From Gracilaria domingensis (Eukaryota > Rhodophyta > Florideophyceae > Gracilariales > Gracilariaceae): a stretch of 45,722 nt of DNA. Position numbers and translations under genes: made by a program. Where the stretch lies: positions 1 through 45,722 of the forward strand of contig VCMS01000465.1 in assembly GCA_022539475.1 (NCBI GenBank), in the 5' to 3' direction. Positions 9,686 through 19,171 of the stretch are shown here, piece after piece. Numbering within the stretch: the stretch's first letter is position 1; every line of letters begins with the position of its first letter. A model generated the notes under the pieces. That model did no database searches. It was not told the DNA's origin and saw only the letters and a list, made by a program, of their open reading frames with translations.

Positions 9686-11832
9686 ATGGCGAAACGTAAC
9701 TACAAAGTGTACGCCGACCTAGTTGTTTCCGACCAGTATATGGTTCGGCAGTTGTCTGTCCTGGATACAGGCTCTGGTCCAAACGTTTTGGTTCAATCTC
9801 TCATTCCGCCGCATCTGCGGTCTCATATTCGCGCTGCGCCGCTTGTTGACATTGCGGATGCGAACAATTGGCCACTTTCGACAGTGGGAGTTATCGACCT
9901 GCTCGTCAGGCTCGGCCGCTACGTGGTGAAGCTCGATTTCTTGGTTTGCAAGCAGCTGGCAGCGCCCATTATCTTGGGATGTGACTTCTGCGACCGCTTC
10001 GTCGAATCAATTCGACCGCGGGCAAGAACCGTCGAAATGGAAGACGGCACGAGCGTACCGATCCTTCGGCGTCCCCTTAGAAGGGCTTTGAAGAAGCAAG
10101 TACCATTGCCTGCTGCGCAGGAGCCCACCGCCGATGAACGGAAGTCTACGAAGCTCCGAGTAGCTTGGTCTATTTGCATCCCGCCCGAATCGCAGGTCTG
10201 GGTTACTGTAACGTCTGCACAGTGTGGCTTACAAACGGTGCAACCGTTGCCTGCGTTGCAGGAGAAGCATCAGCTCGCCCTGGCTAATGGGATCGTTTTC
10301 GTCGAACCCGAGAAGCCTTTTCAGGTGCTGCTTGCAAACTTCAGCCGTTTTTCTCAACGGTTGATTAGGAGCCAAGTTATTGGATCACTGCTCCCGCACC
10401 CTGCGGCTATAATGCCTACTTAGGTTTCTATCGCCGAAGTCCTCGGTATCCTCGAACCTGAGGGGGGGGAGGCGGAACGGAACAATGCCGGACCGAATCC
10501 TGGTCTGAACAGTTCGTCGGAAGATGCTACGCCGACTTCGTCGGATGCAAATAACCGCAGCCTGTCGAAGGAAGCAATGCCGACCCCGTCGGGCAGTAAT
10601 GATAAGGACCTGAGTGCTGCTGACACGAAGGATAAGGCAGTACAGGAGCTTGAGTCTCTGGACTTCAGTCATGTTCCAGAGACTCACCGTGGTAAATTGC
10701 GGCATATGCTCAAAGAGTTCACGCCCATGTGGGATGGTTCCCTCGGGAAGATTGGTATTACCGAACATCGGATTGATTTGCTACCGAATACACCGCCCAT
10801 TTCCCAGCACCCTTACAGGGCAGGACCGACAGCTCGGGAAGAGGAGAAAGCTCAAGTTGAGAAAATGCTCCGCGCTGGAGTTATTGAGCCGGCTCAGTCA
10901 CCATGGGCATCGCCGGTGGTGTTCGCGCCCAAACCTGATGGTTCTTGGCGATTTTGCATCGACTACCGCAAGTTGAACGCGGCTACGGTCAAGGATGTGT
11001 ATCCTATCCTACGAATGGATGAATGCATCGATTCATTGGGCGACGCGAATGTGTTCACAACCCTAGACGAGAATTAGGGCTATTGGCAAGTTCCCGTAAG
11101 GGCTGAGGATCGTGACAAGACAGCCTTCTTCTGTCATGAAGGATTGTACCGATTCAATCGGATGCCCTTTGGGTTAACGAACGCGCCAGCCACATTTCAA
11201 CGAGCCGTGGATATTTTGGTAGCCCGCTTCAAGTGGAAGACTTGCCTGGTTTACCTGGATGACATCATTGTCTACTCCAGCAACCTGGATGAGCACTTGA
11301 CCCACGTACGGGATGTGATGCGAGTCCTACGCGATGCAGGCATTACGCTTAAGCTCAAAAACTGTGAGTTCTTTACCGAAACCGTCAGGTATCTCGGCCA
11401 CGTCATCCGTCCTGAACGGCTATCGATCGACGAAGTTCGGGTGAAATCCCTCAAAGAGGCTAGGCATCCACGGACGCAGACTGAACTCCGATCTTTTCTC
11501 GGCTTTTGCAACGTTTATCCCCGCTTCATTCCGAACTTTGCGGATATTGCATCACCTCTGAACGAGCTTCTTCGCAAGGGACAGCCAGTACAACTGGAAG
11601 CATTCGACGACCGTAAGGCGGCGGCTTTTTCGTCTCTGATCAACGCGGTAACATCACCACCGGTTCTATCTCTACCTAGGGCTGGTTTGTCGTATGCCAT
11701 CGACACGGATGCTAGTGATTACCAAGTTGGCTGCGCTCTGTTCCAGACCACCGAAGATGGCGAACGAGTGCCAATTGGTTATTGGTCACGAAGCTTCAAC
11801 GTTCACGAGAAGAATTACTCGGTATCCGATGC
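9686..11832 (+). pseudogene. pol: pol of element B (protease and reverse transcriptase, truncated)
   Basis: The aspartic protease has DTGSGPN in its active-site loop. Reverse transcriptase follows with SWRFCIDYRKLNAAT, RMPFGLTNAPATFQRA and the catalytic YLDD at 11252-11263. In-frame stops lie at 10421-10423 (TAG for CAG in element C) and 11075-11077 (TAG for TGG); both are transitions. A missing base just before ATG 9686 breaks the link to the upstream -1 frame. The match to C ends at ENYSVS in the RNase H domain, and the frame runs on into unrelated DNA to a stop at 11840. It is an inactive relic. Confidence 0.85.
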
Positions 11833-11922
11833 CACATCATGACCAGAGAGACATTTTCTACCCCTGGTTGACGCCCAGTTCATGTGCAAAACCGTGGCAT
11901 TCGGACGAGATTTCATCAAGTT

Positions 11923-12312
11923 CTACACATAGCCGAGAGTTAACTGCCCTGAAGTAATAATTCCATGCATTGCATCTGGATCCACACCCATCTTAGTGAC
12001 TTTCTGTTTAGCTATGTCCGCCTCCTTTGAAGAGTTCGAGAGAATAACTATTTTAAGTCCAGTTTCATGAAGTCTTGTTATCGCGTTTAACGCATTGGGG
12101 TACGGGGTTCTCCCATCATGGATGACACCAAACTGATCAAGTAGAACTATGTCGTACTTGTGTGATATCTCAGAAACACCGTTGATCTGCCGCATATCCT
12201 TCACAGGCCTTTCAAGTATGCAGACCACAGAAAACCTTTTGGGGGAATGCGAATAGTGTACGCGGCGCGTTGCGGCGATAAGGCTTGGAGAGATGAAGCT
12301 GAGGTATTCCAT
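11923..12312 (-). pseudogene. HAD-superfamily (IIA-type) hydrolase, N-terminal fragment
   Basis: 129 codons from ATG 12312. From about residue 54 it reads DIVLLDQFGVIHDGRTPYPN and then LKIVILSNSSK, matching motif I (DxD-like, with a DxxGVxHDG variant) and motif II (Ser) of the HAD-IIA subfamily of small-molecule phosphatases. Members usually have about 280-300 residues, so only the N-terminal third is here. The frame stops after TSGQLTLGYV, about 90 bp before the broken end of element B. A splice donor (GTGTAG) at that point is conceivable, but no downstream exon is visible. I infer a host gene cut by the rearrangement that truncated B. The first ~35 residues could be an organelle-targeting leader. 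Confidence 0.6.
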
Positions 12313-12978
12313 CCTTCACATCGAATTAATGTAGCCAACGCAGAACGGATGTGCGAATTATAGGAAAGATGAACACCAGGAGAGGATACTAAAGATCTAT
12401 ACGGCTGCAGAACTTTTTCTTAGAATTTGTACAAAGGCTCGCGTTGCCAGGAAGTGTAGGGCATTGCAATGGCCATCGAGGTCGAATCAATTCAGATTCT
12501 GCTAAACGGTTTAAGAACTTGTCCACCGAGTAGCCTATTTCTTTCACTCAAGAGAGAAAGAGAGCAGCGTCGGTAGAGCCTACGCAGAACGGGTAGCAGT
12601 GCCATTGAGACAAGTGCAATCCTAGCCCGAAGTGCAAATCTCAAAGTGTGTGTTTTCTCGGACAGTCCGAACAAATAGCTTACTCCTTGGCTCTGTTTTC
12701 TCCCATTCACACAATTTTGCTCAACGGCTCAATCGTGGTACCTGCTGTATTAAAGCGAAATCGGTGGAACGAGAACGGGGCCGCGGAATATCCATCCTTG
12801 TTACAATTGCGGTAATAGCTCGATCGTGCGGGAGCTGAAGACTCTCCGTGTACTGTACGTGTTGCAGCAGGAAATGGCTGACTCTAACAATGATAGTAAC
12901 GTGGAGTCATGGTTTCTGAACTTGAACATCGATGACAATATTGTTTCAGTCCAGCAGTAGCAGAAAGAAAGAAATAGT
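12313..12978. other. Intergenic DNA between HAD fragment and helicase pseudogene
   Basis: About 670 bp with no ORF I can assign. A short reading at 12869-12948 (MADSNNDSNVESWFLNLN) could be the decayed start of the helicase gene, but I have no family match for it. Confidence 0.3.
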
Positions 12979-15778
12979 TTGCAAAACCTGGAAACCCCTG
13001 CTGATGTCGCCATGCGGCAAAATGTTTTCAATCTCGCAAGCCTTTTTGACCGAGCCAATCTCAGAGACTTGGAGCTCTTTGGGCTCTCTGGGGACACCGG
13101 ATTTGACACTGATGGGAGTGAAGATGACGACGGCGATCTTATACGCATTTCCAGGGAGAAAGCGAAAACTGATCCCAGGATAAAATGATTAGAGGACCAA
13201 TTCAAGAGCAAGGAGTCCACGCTTGATGCGGAGCTTGACGTGGCCAATCAGAGAGTCTTACGGAGGTGCGAGCGACTTGTAAAATCTGCGAAAACAGAAG
13301 TCCAAAGTTGATCGCAAAAAGCCCTCAAAGGCAGAAGAAGTCTGGGCAGTATTTGACAAGACAGATGTATCAGACTTTGAACAAATGGTCCCAGAAATGG
13401 CCCTCGAATATCCTTTTACTCTAGACATCTTCCAGAAACGCGCCGTATATCGTCTCGAAAGAGATGATAACGTTTTTGTCGCCGCTCATACCTCTGCCGG
13501 TAAAACGGTTGTCGCAGAATACGCAATTACTCTCGCAATGCAACGGAAATTGAAAATGATCTATACTTCTCCTATAAAAACAGTCAGTAATCAGAAGTTC
13601 GGTGACTTTACTGAGAGATTTGGGGACGTGGGTAACAACAGGTGAAATTAGCATTAACACAGAAGCTGGTTGTCTCGTTATGACGACTGAAATTCTTAGA
13701 AGCATGCTTTACAAAAAAGCGGATCTTATTCGTGATTTGAGTCACGTTATCGTGGAGGAGTTTCATTGGGTGAATGATCCAAAGCGAGATGTTGTGTGGG
13801 AAGAGTCGATTATCTTGCTTCCTGCCGCCGTCAGCATTGTAATGCTTTCAGCAACGGTCCAAAATTCATTGGAGTTTGCCCGTTGGGTTGGAAGAACACG
13901 TCAGAAGACTGTTTACGTTGTTTCCACTCGCCAACGCCCAGTTCTTCTTGTTCTTCAGATGTTCATCAAAGGGATGACCTTTTTGCTCTTGAACTCATCT
14001 CAAGGAAAGTTTCTCTATGCCAAGTACAAGAAATCAGCTGCGCGACACAAAGAAATGGCAGAGAAGGCCAACATTCGATTCGGTGGGGGACGTTTTCATG
14101 CTTGGATGCCTATCATTAGATATTTGAGAAAGAATTCTCTGGATCCAGCGATTTTCTTTTGTTTCGGCAAGAGGAAATGCGACGACACAGCGAAACAACT
14201 TACTGCTCAAGACCTTACAGAGTCCTCGTCAGACAAGAACGAGATACACATGCTTTACCAATCGGCAATTTCGAGACCCTTTACTGTAGATCGTGATGTC
14301 CCACAGATAGCTCGACATCGCGAGACGTTGAAGAGCGGAATCGGTGTGCATCATGCAGGCCTTCTTCCAATTATCAAAGAGAAAACCGAGGTTTTGTTCC
14401 AACGGGGCCTCATTCGCATACTGTTTGCAACTGAGACGTTTGCTATGGGAGTAAACATGCCAGCTAGAACAGTGGTATTTACCGCGATAAACAAGTACGA
14501 CAGTCAGAGCTTGCGTCTACTAGAACCTGGGGAGTACATTCAAATGGCTGGAAGGGCAGAACGTCGCGGTCTCGATGATGTAGTATCCGTGATACTTTAC
14601 CCGGTCCTAGCCGATTTTCCTTTGGAAAGTGATATAATATCAGTTCTGATTGGAAGGCCGAAACCGCTCAAGTCTCCATTCCGGCTAACCTACAACATGA
14701 TCCTGAATCTTCTTCGAATAGATGAAATGAGAGTAGGAGACTTTATGGCTAGAAGTTTCAGCGAGGCGCCGGCCGGACGCACATCAAGAACAGTGAGGAA
14801 GTTGATGAAGAGAGGAAACGCAGCCCTGTCGGCATTGCAAGAAGAAGAACTTGAACTGGATAGGTTCCGAGAGATTTATCACCTCTCGCTGCGTTTGGAC
14901 AATCTCAGCGCGAAGATTGGAGATGTAATGAATAACCAAGGAAAAAATACCATGAACTCCGTTTTGGACTCTGGGCGTGTCGTCGTCGTAAAAGAAGGGG
15001 ATGGAACATTTCAGTTGGCTGTTATCGTCCAAGATGCAGGTACTAGCCGAGGAAAAGGACCCACCCTACGTAAACCAGCCGGACCAAGCCTTTGTTTACC
15101 TCGAAAAGGTGGACCAAAGGGATCTGACAATAGACTGAAGGTTATGGTTCTGTGCGGAGGGCCTCGGATGAGTGAAGACAAAACGCCATTACGCGACTCT
15201 GTGTCAGAAGGCGTAAACGTGCGTCTGAAAGGTCGGGCCGCTTGTGAAGTGAAGACTTGCAAGAATATCTTTCTAAGGGAGCTGGTAATTGAACAGGTGC
15301 TGCAGAAGCTCGATGCAGCAGATCTGGCTGCAATGCTGAGCGCAATGTTGTTTACAGAGAAGACTGGAAATGAGAAAGAACAGTTCAGTGTGGAGAGTCT
15401 CGGGGAAGGTTGTGAGGAGCTGAAGAACGCGATGAAGGCGACGATCACGGTGCTGCACTGGCTGGGAGATATGAAACCTGACTGCGGAATCGCTACTTGA
15501 GGGTACGATTACCTCCAGGCGAATGGGATGTTTGAGTTGGTCAAAGGGGTGCGAGGTTGGGCAAGGGCATGAATTTTGCAGAGCTGTGCGCGGCATATGA
15601 TGGAGATGTTCCGGAGGGCAGTATTATGGGAACGATTGTGGGACTGTGCGAGTTGATTTGGGAACTGAAGAACGTGGGTAGAGTGATTGGACGTCCAGAT
15701 CTGCAGAGCAAGGCGGATGAGGCGATTGAGCTGCGCCGGAGGGACGTAATCTTTGCTGCCAGTCGGTGCGTGCAATGA
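12979..15778 (+). pseudogene. Ski2-like DExH RNA helicase, decayed
   Basis: Readable Ski2 (exosome-cofactor RNA helicase) blocks are spread over several frames. [14 protein letters not shown] at about 13345 leads into [20 protein letters not shown] and motif I SAGKT (13481-13507). After a frameshift near 13625 a 630-codon stretch has NTEAGCLVMTTEILRSML, a motif II that reads EEFH instead of DEVH (13755-13766), LSATVQN (motif III), GVHHAGLLP, and motif VI QMAGRAERRG (14541-14570), normally QMAGRAGRRG. The DSHCT C-terminus (FELVKGVRGWARA, then MNFAELCAAYDGDVPEGSI) is split by a stop at 15498 and a frameshift near 15560. With the catalytic Asp replaced and at least three frame breaks it cannot be an active helicase. 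The part before 13300 is uncertain. Confidence 0.82.
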
Positions 15779-16101
15779 TGGGGGAATGTTGGTTGGAATT
15801 GCGGTTAAGAAGACTTGGAGGGGAGAGAAGAAGGTACGCCGACTACAGTCAGCATGTGGCAGTATATACGGTAGATTTAAGTACGAGGTGAGTGTATGTG
15901 GAAGATAGGACTATAAAAGGAGCTGGTACGTGTAGAAAGTGGTCAGGTCGTTGTTTCTGGCGATAGTCTGCGTGAAGCGCACCAAGCGCAAAACGTCGTT
16001 GAAGAGCCTCGGCGCGATCGCCGCTCCAACAGCTCAGGCTTCATTTTCCGCGCGTTAGAGGGATCAGATTCACTTTTGCTACAATTCGGAACGATGGAAT
16101 C

Positions 16102-16140
16102 AGAGTTTTCTTGAGGAACATAAGTCCTCAAGAAAACTCT
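16102..16140. repeat. Perfect 16-bp hairpin
   Basis: AGAGTTTTCTTGAGGA (16102-16117), a 7-base loop, then its exact reverse complement (16125-16140). There is no U-run, and no gene ends here, so a terminator role is unlikely. It could be a miniature inverted-repeat remnant. Confidence 0.8.
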
Positions 16141-17040
16141 GGTCAGGCGAGCGTATGTTTCTCTGCGTCGAGCCACATGAATATAGACGTAGGTACCACG
16201 AAGAACGACATCGTTTCAATCTCTGAGAGGTGAAAGCTTCCGTATGTACCGATATCACTTCCAGACCCCGCTATCTTTCTCCAAAGCTCATGGCATACTT
16301 GTGCGGCGGAATGCAGGAGCAGTGGGTGAGCCTCCACGGCCTCACTCGCGTTGCACGAGCAGAGCAAACGTGGCCACTTGTGCGCTCATGAGCTCCACAA
16401 TCGCTCGCGCGCTCCGGCGCTGACTGGCGCGCTGCAAATTTTGATCGACGTCTCATCGGCGGCAGTTCCATCCCCTCTCAAGCTACATTGTTAGATATCA
16501 TCGACAAGCATACTCCTACCTCTAGAATGGTACATATACCTCACGCATTCCAAAACTAAGCCCGCCGCCAGCCTGGCGACCCGTACGCCCAGCTCGTGCT
16601 TTCCTTCATACAACCGGCTGCCCTGCGGCCCCCGGCTTACTTCCAGTGCGTAGCTGTCGCCCATCGCAGCCTCCTGCTCGTTTTACAGCTCCACGTTAGT
16701 GTTCATCTACCAAGTACGCCACTTGTTTACCAAATCCTTCCATATATCACTCGATGAACTATGAGCCTAACTGATTCAACGAGCGTTCGTAAACTTGCAT
16801 CAAGGCATACAGAGCTACCAGGCCTGTGTTGGGGAAGGATCACCAGACCATCGCCGATGAGCGTTCACTGGAAAGGAACCAATGAACTTACAATATACTT
16901 CAATCGATCACCAATCCTTGGTTCAAAACTATTACGCACATATAATCCACTGTATATAACGAACTGTCTCCCATTCGGTCAGCGTCAACTGCATGACTGA
17001 ATGCTAACTGTGTAAACTTTCATTGAGATGTGATATGTGA

Positions 17041-17115
17041 GTGTTCACTCACGAAGTGAACGTTCACTGGTGGAGAAGTAGTGAGCGTTCACTGGAGAAG
17101 TGAACGTTCACCAGT
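17041..17115. repeat. Cluster of AGTGAACGTTCACT palindromes
   Basis: A perfect 14-bp palindrome at 17055-17068 and a one-base variant at 17099-17112, with the half-site GTTCACT or GTTCACTGG between and around them (17044, 17086) and further upstream (16863). Together they form a longer imperfect inverted repeat. Confidence 0.7.
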
Positions 17116-17270
17116 ACAGATGCAGTGAACATTCATTTTATTCTTATTCGTAGTAATCTAGCCTATATGGTGCTAAATCTGAACATTTCGTGTATGGCAA
17201 TCTTACTACACCAGTCATCCTTTCTACACGTGTAATAAAATCCCTCTTCATTTGTCGTTAACGAGTTTTG

Positions 17271-17350
17271 TGTGGTGCACATTCGGGTGCGGAAAGACAA
17301 CAGCCGCGTCGCGGAAAAGCACCAACAAGGTGATCAAGCCCTGCTCCCTT
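17271..17350 (-). repeat. Relic LTR end related to elements B/C
   Basis: From TGTGGTGCA at 17271 to CCCTGCTCCCT at about 17349 the sequence follows the terminal ~80 bp of the LTR at 35921-36000, in the same minus-strand orientation, sharing CCGCGTCGCGG and the spacing. After that the similarity fades. It is a diverged terminal fragment of an LTR. Confidence 0.6.
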
Positions 17351-17760
17351 TCGTCTGTCTCTTGCAGATGCTAGTTTTTGGCGAGGGTAGTCCAGAAATT
17401 GGCAAGGGTCGTCCAGTAAATTTTTTGAAAAAATATCGAGATCAATTATTTCAAAATTTGCAGATAATTGGTTGGGTCGTCCAGAATCGCTGTGCAGTAA
17501 ATACTGGTGGGTTTTCCACTCGTGCTAGTTCTTTAGTCGAGGGCTACCTGAACTGTATTTCGCGAAGTTTAGGTTCAGTTTCCATTAAGGTGCACATTAC
17601 ACGATACCTTCTGCGGAATGATACCCTGCAACGCATGGAATACGAGTGCTAGTACAGATGATGCCCATTATGAAATCATACCGTTTTATTCGTATCTATT
17701 CTTCTATCGACCGCTTTTGCTAACCACTACTTCGCTGTATTACATGTACCATTTCCCCAT

Positions 17761-17934
17761 GATGGAGCGGGTGAAGGCGCAATCTGCGGCAGATGCCGCA
17801 GACTGCACCTCCACCATCGGCTGTATCGGTAGAACAAATACGCACTCCGAGAGGATGAGGCGCGAAGCGCCTCATCCTCTCCGTTCCTCATGTAGGGAAC
17901 CATGCCCAGATGCATGGTTCCCTACTTGAGGAAC
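17761..17934. repeat. Three consecutive hairpins
   Basis: An imperfect hairpin at 17761-17815 centred on the perfect TCTGCGGCA-GA-TGCCGCAGA. A perfect 15-bp stem at 17849-17863 and 17867-17881 with loop GAA. A stem at 17883-17905 and 17912-17934 of 23 bp with one T-T mismatch and a 6-base loop. All three lie within 175 bp, with the last two almost touching. Confidence 0.8.
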
Positions 17935-17971
17935 CTGCACCTGCAACTCGTGAGCTACGTCCGCATCAAAA

Positions 17972-18120
17972 GTCATTTACCTGTATACGCAAGCAGAAAG
18001 TATCCATAAGTTAGTCAATGATCCGTTGGATACATTTGAAATGGGATGGAACGTACCATTGATAAGAGCAAAACAGAAACGTTGCGCTAGAAAAGTCGAG
18101 GGACCTAGTAACTCGCAAAA
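17972..18120. repeat. Direct repeat, copy 1 (149 bp)
   Basis: Begins GTCATTTACCTGTATACG and ends ACTCGCAAAA. It is repeated at 18346-18493 with about ten differences. The two copies are about 374 bp apart in the same orientation. Confidence 0.8.
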
Positions 18121-18345
18121 TGAAAAAGAAGAAGGAAAGGGATCGGTTAGATTACCAGCCCACCATCATCGTAAAGCGCGAAAGGTGTCGAAGCGAGAAC
18201 TCACAACCAAGGACACCAAGAATGCCCATGCAGCAAACATACCTCAAGATGCGATAAACGAAAGAGCAGCCTATGTCCCAATCAAGTACCAGAATCGCCT
18301 ATCCCGAACAGCCAGAGATCGATCTTGAGAGACGAAATGAAATTG

Positions 18346-18493
18346 GTCGTTTACCTGTATACGGAAGAAGAAAGTATCCATAAGTTAGTCAATGCTCCGT
18401 TGGATACATTTGAAATGCGATGGAACGTACCATTGATAAACCAAAACAGAAACGTTGCGCTGGAAAAGTCGAGGGACCTAGTAGCTCGCAAAA
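18346..18493. repeat. Direct repeat, copy 2 (148 bp)
   Basis: Second copy of the 17972-18120 sequence. The small ORFs that start inside both copies (18026, 18325) diverge right after the repeat, so they are probably not genes. Confidence 0.8.
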
Positions 18494-18730
18494 GTAACCC
18501 AAAGCCTTTTTCCTGCCGTTTACATGTCGCAGAGCGCGAAGAGACGTGGTGAGGATTGGTTAGTTTAGAACAAAGATACGTAGAAGGAAATGGAAGCACG
18601 TACGAAAAGACTGCACGGAATACATCCGTGAGATACGGATGCTGTTCGCTTTATGGAGGCGTCCGACGAGGGCGGAGAAAGAGAATGAGGTACGCTTCAT
18701 GTCCGCTTAATGGAATCCATTCTCAGCACG

Positions 18731-18816
18731 CTACTTCGTAATCCGTCGTACTTTTTTCCGCCCTCGCACTTCGTAGCGAGTGCGAGGGCGGAAAAACGTA
18801 CGACGGAGCGGAGTAG
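18731..18816. repeat. Long hairpin upstream of the transposase gene
   Basis: A stem of roughly 28 bp (CCGTCGTAC, a T-run, CCGCCCTCGCACT at 18743-18770, and its complement at 18779-18806) has a short TTCG-containing loop. Weaker pairing extends outward (CTACTTCGTA against CGGAGTAG). It lies about 350 bp before the Plavaka-like gene and could be a subterminal repeat of that element or an unrelated hairpin. Confidence 0.75.
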
Positions 18817-19171
18817 AACGCGAGGATGGCACGGATCACGACGGTAACAAAAGGTCGGACGTCGGACGGGCGGGGGCGGCGGCGGAGGGAAGAGATTTAT
18901 TTTTCTGTGCGAGATTGGACAAGTGTACAGCGTACAACGTTGGGAAACCACAGGTTTATAACCAGTGGTAGATAATACGAGAAGTACACCCTTGTGTTGA
19001 GGTCGACGTGTACCTACGTTCCTTTTTGAACGAAAGCACGTGATTTAAACTCAAAATATATTCTCCGTTCTGAGCAACACGTCGATATTGACTGTCACTC
19101 GACCTCCTTCTCCCTTCGGACGCCCTTCCCTTGCAGTCTTTGTCGTCGTTTCTCGTTCATTTTTTCTTCCC
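18817..19171 (+). promoter_or_regulatory. Upstream region of the transposase gene
   Basis: About 350 bp without a gene that must hold the promoter and probably the near end of the DNA transposon. AT-rich stretches such as TTTAAACTCAAAATATATT near 19044-19062 are candidate core-promoter sequence. I could not identify a terminal inverted repeat. Confidence 0.35.

Larger units (their letters stand above)
6575..11832 (+). mobile_element. Retroelement B: 3'-truncated Ty3/gypsy element
   Basis: It has a 5' LTR, a candidate primer-binding site, gag, protease and reverse transcriptase in the order expected for Ty3/gypsy, and closely matches element C on the minus strand. The match stops abruptly at about 11832, inside the RNase H domain, where unrelated DNA with a HAD-like gene begins. 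RNase H end, integrase, chromodomain and 3' LTR are missing. Several stops and single-base indels relative to C show it is inactive. Confidence 0.85.
15779..17270. other. Gene-free region with short inverted repeats
   Basis: About 1.5 kb after the helicase pseudogene with no ORF I can assign. It holds the hairpin at 16102-16140 and the palindrome cluster at 17041-17115, listed separately. Confidence 0.5.

Noticed and set aside
12492..12710. A 72-codon minus-strand frame
   Set aside because: No domain, no similarity to neighbours, and its length is expected by chance.
16102..16140. Rho-independent terminator
   Set aside because: No T-run after the stem and no gene ending here; the region is eukaryotic.
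17272..17652. A 126-codon frame at the relic LTR
   Set aside because: Its first part overlaps LTR-derived sequence, and the rest has no recognisable features.
18026..18328. A 100-codon Lys-rich frame in the direct repeat
   Set aside because: The second repeat copy does not preserve the frame, and no family is recognised.
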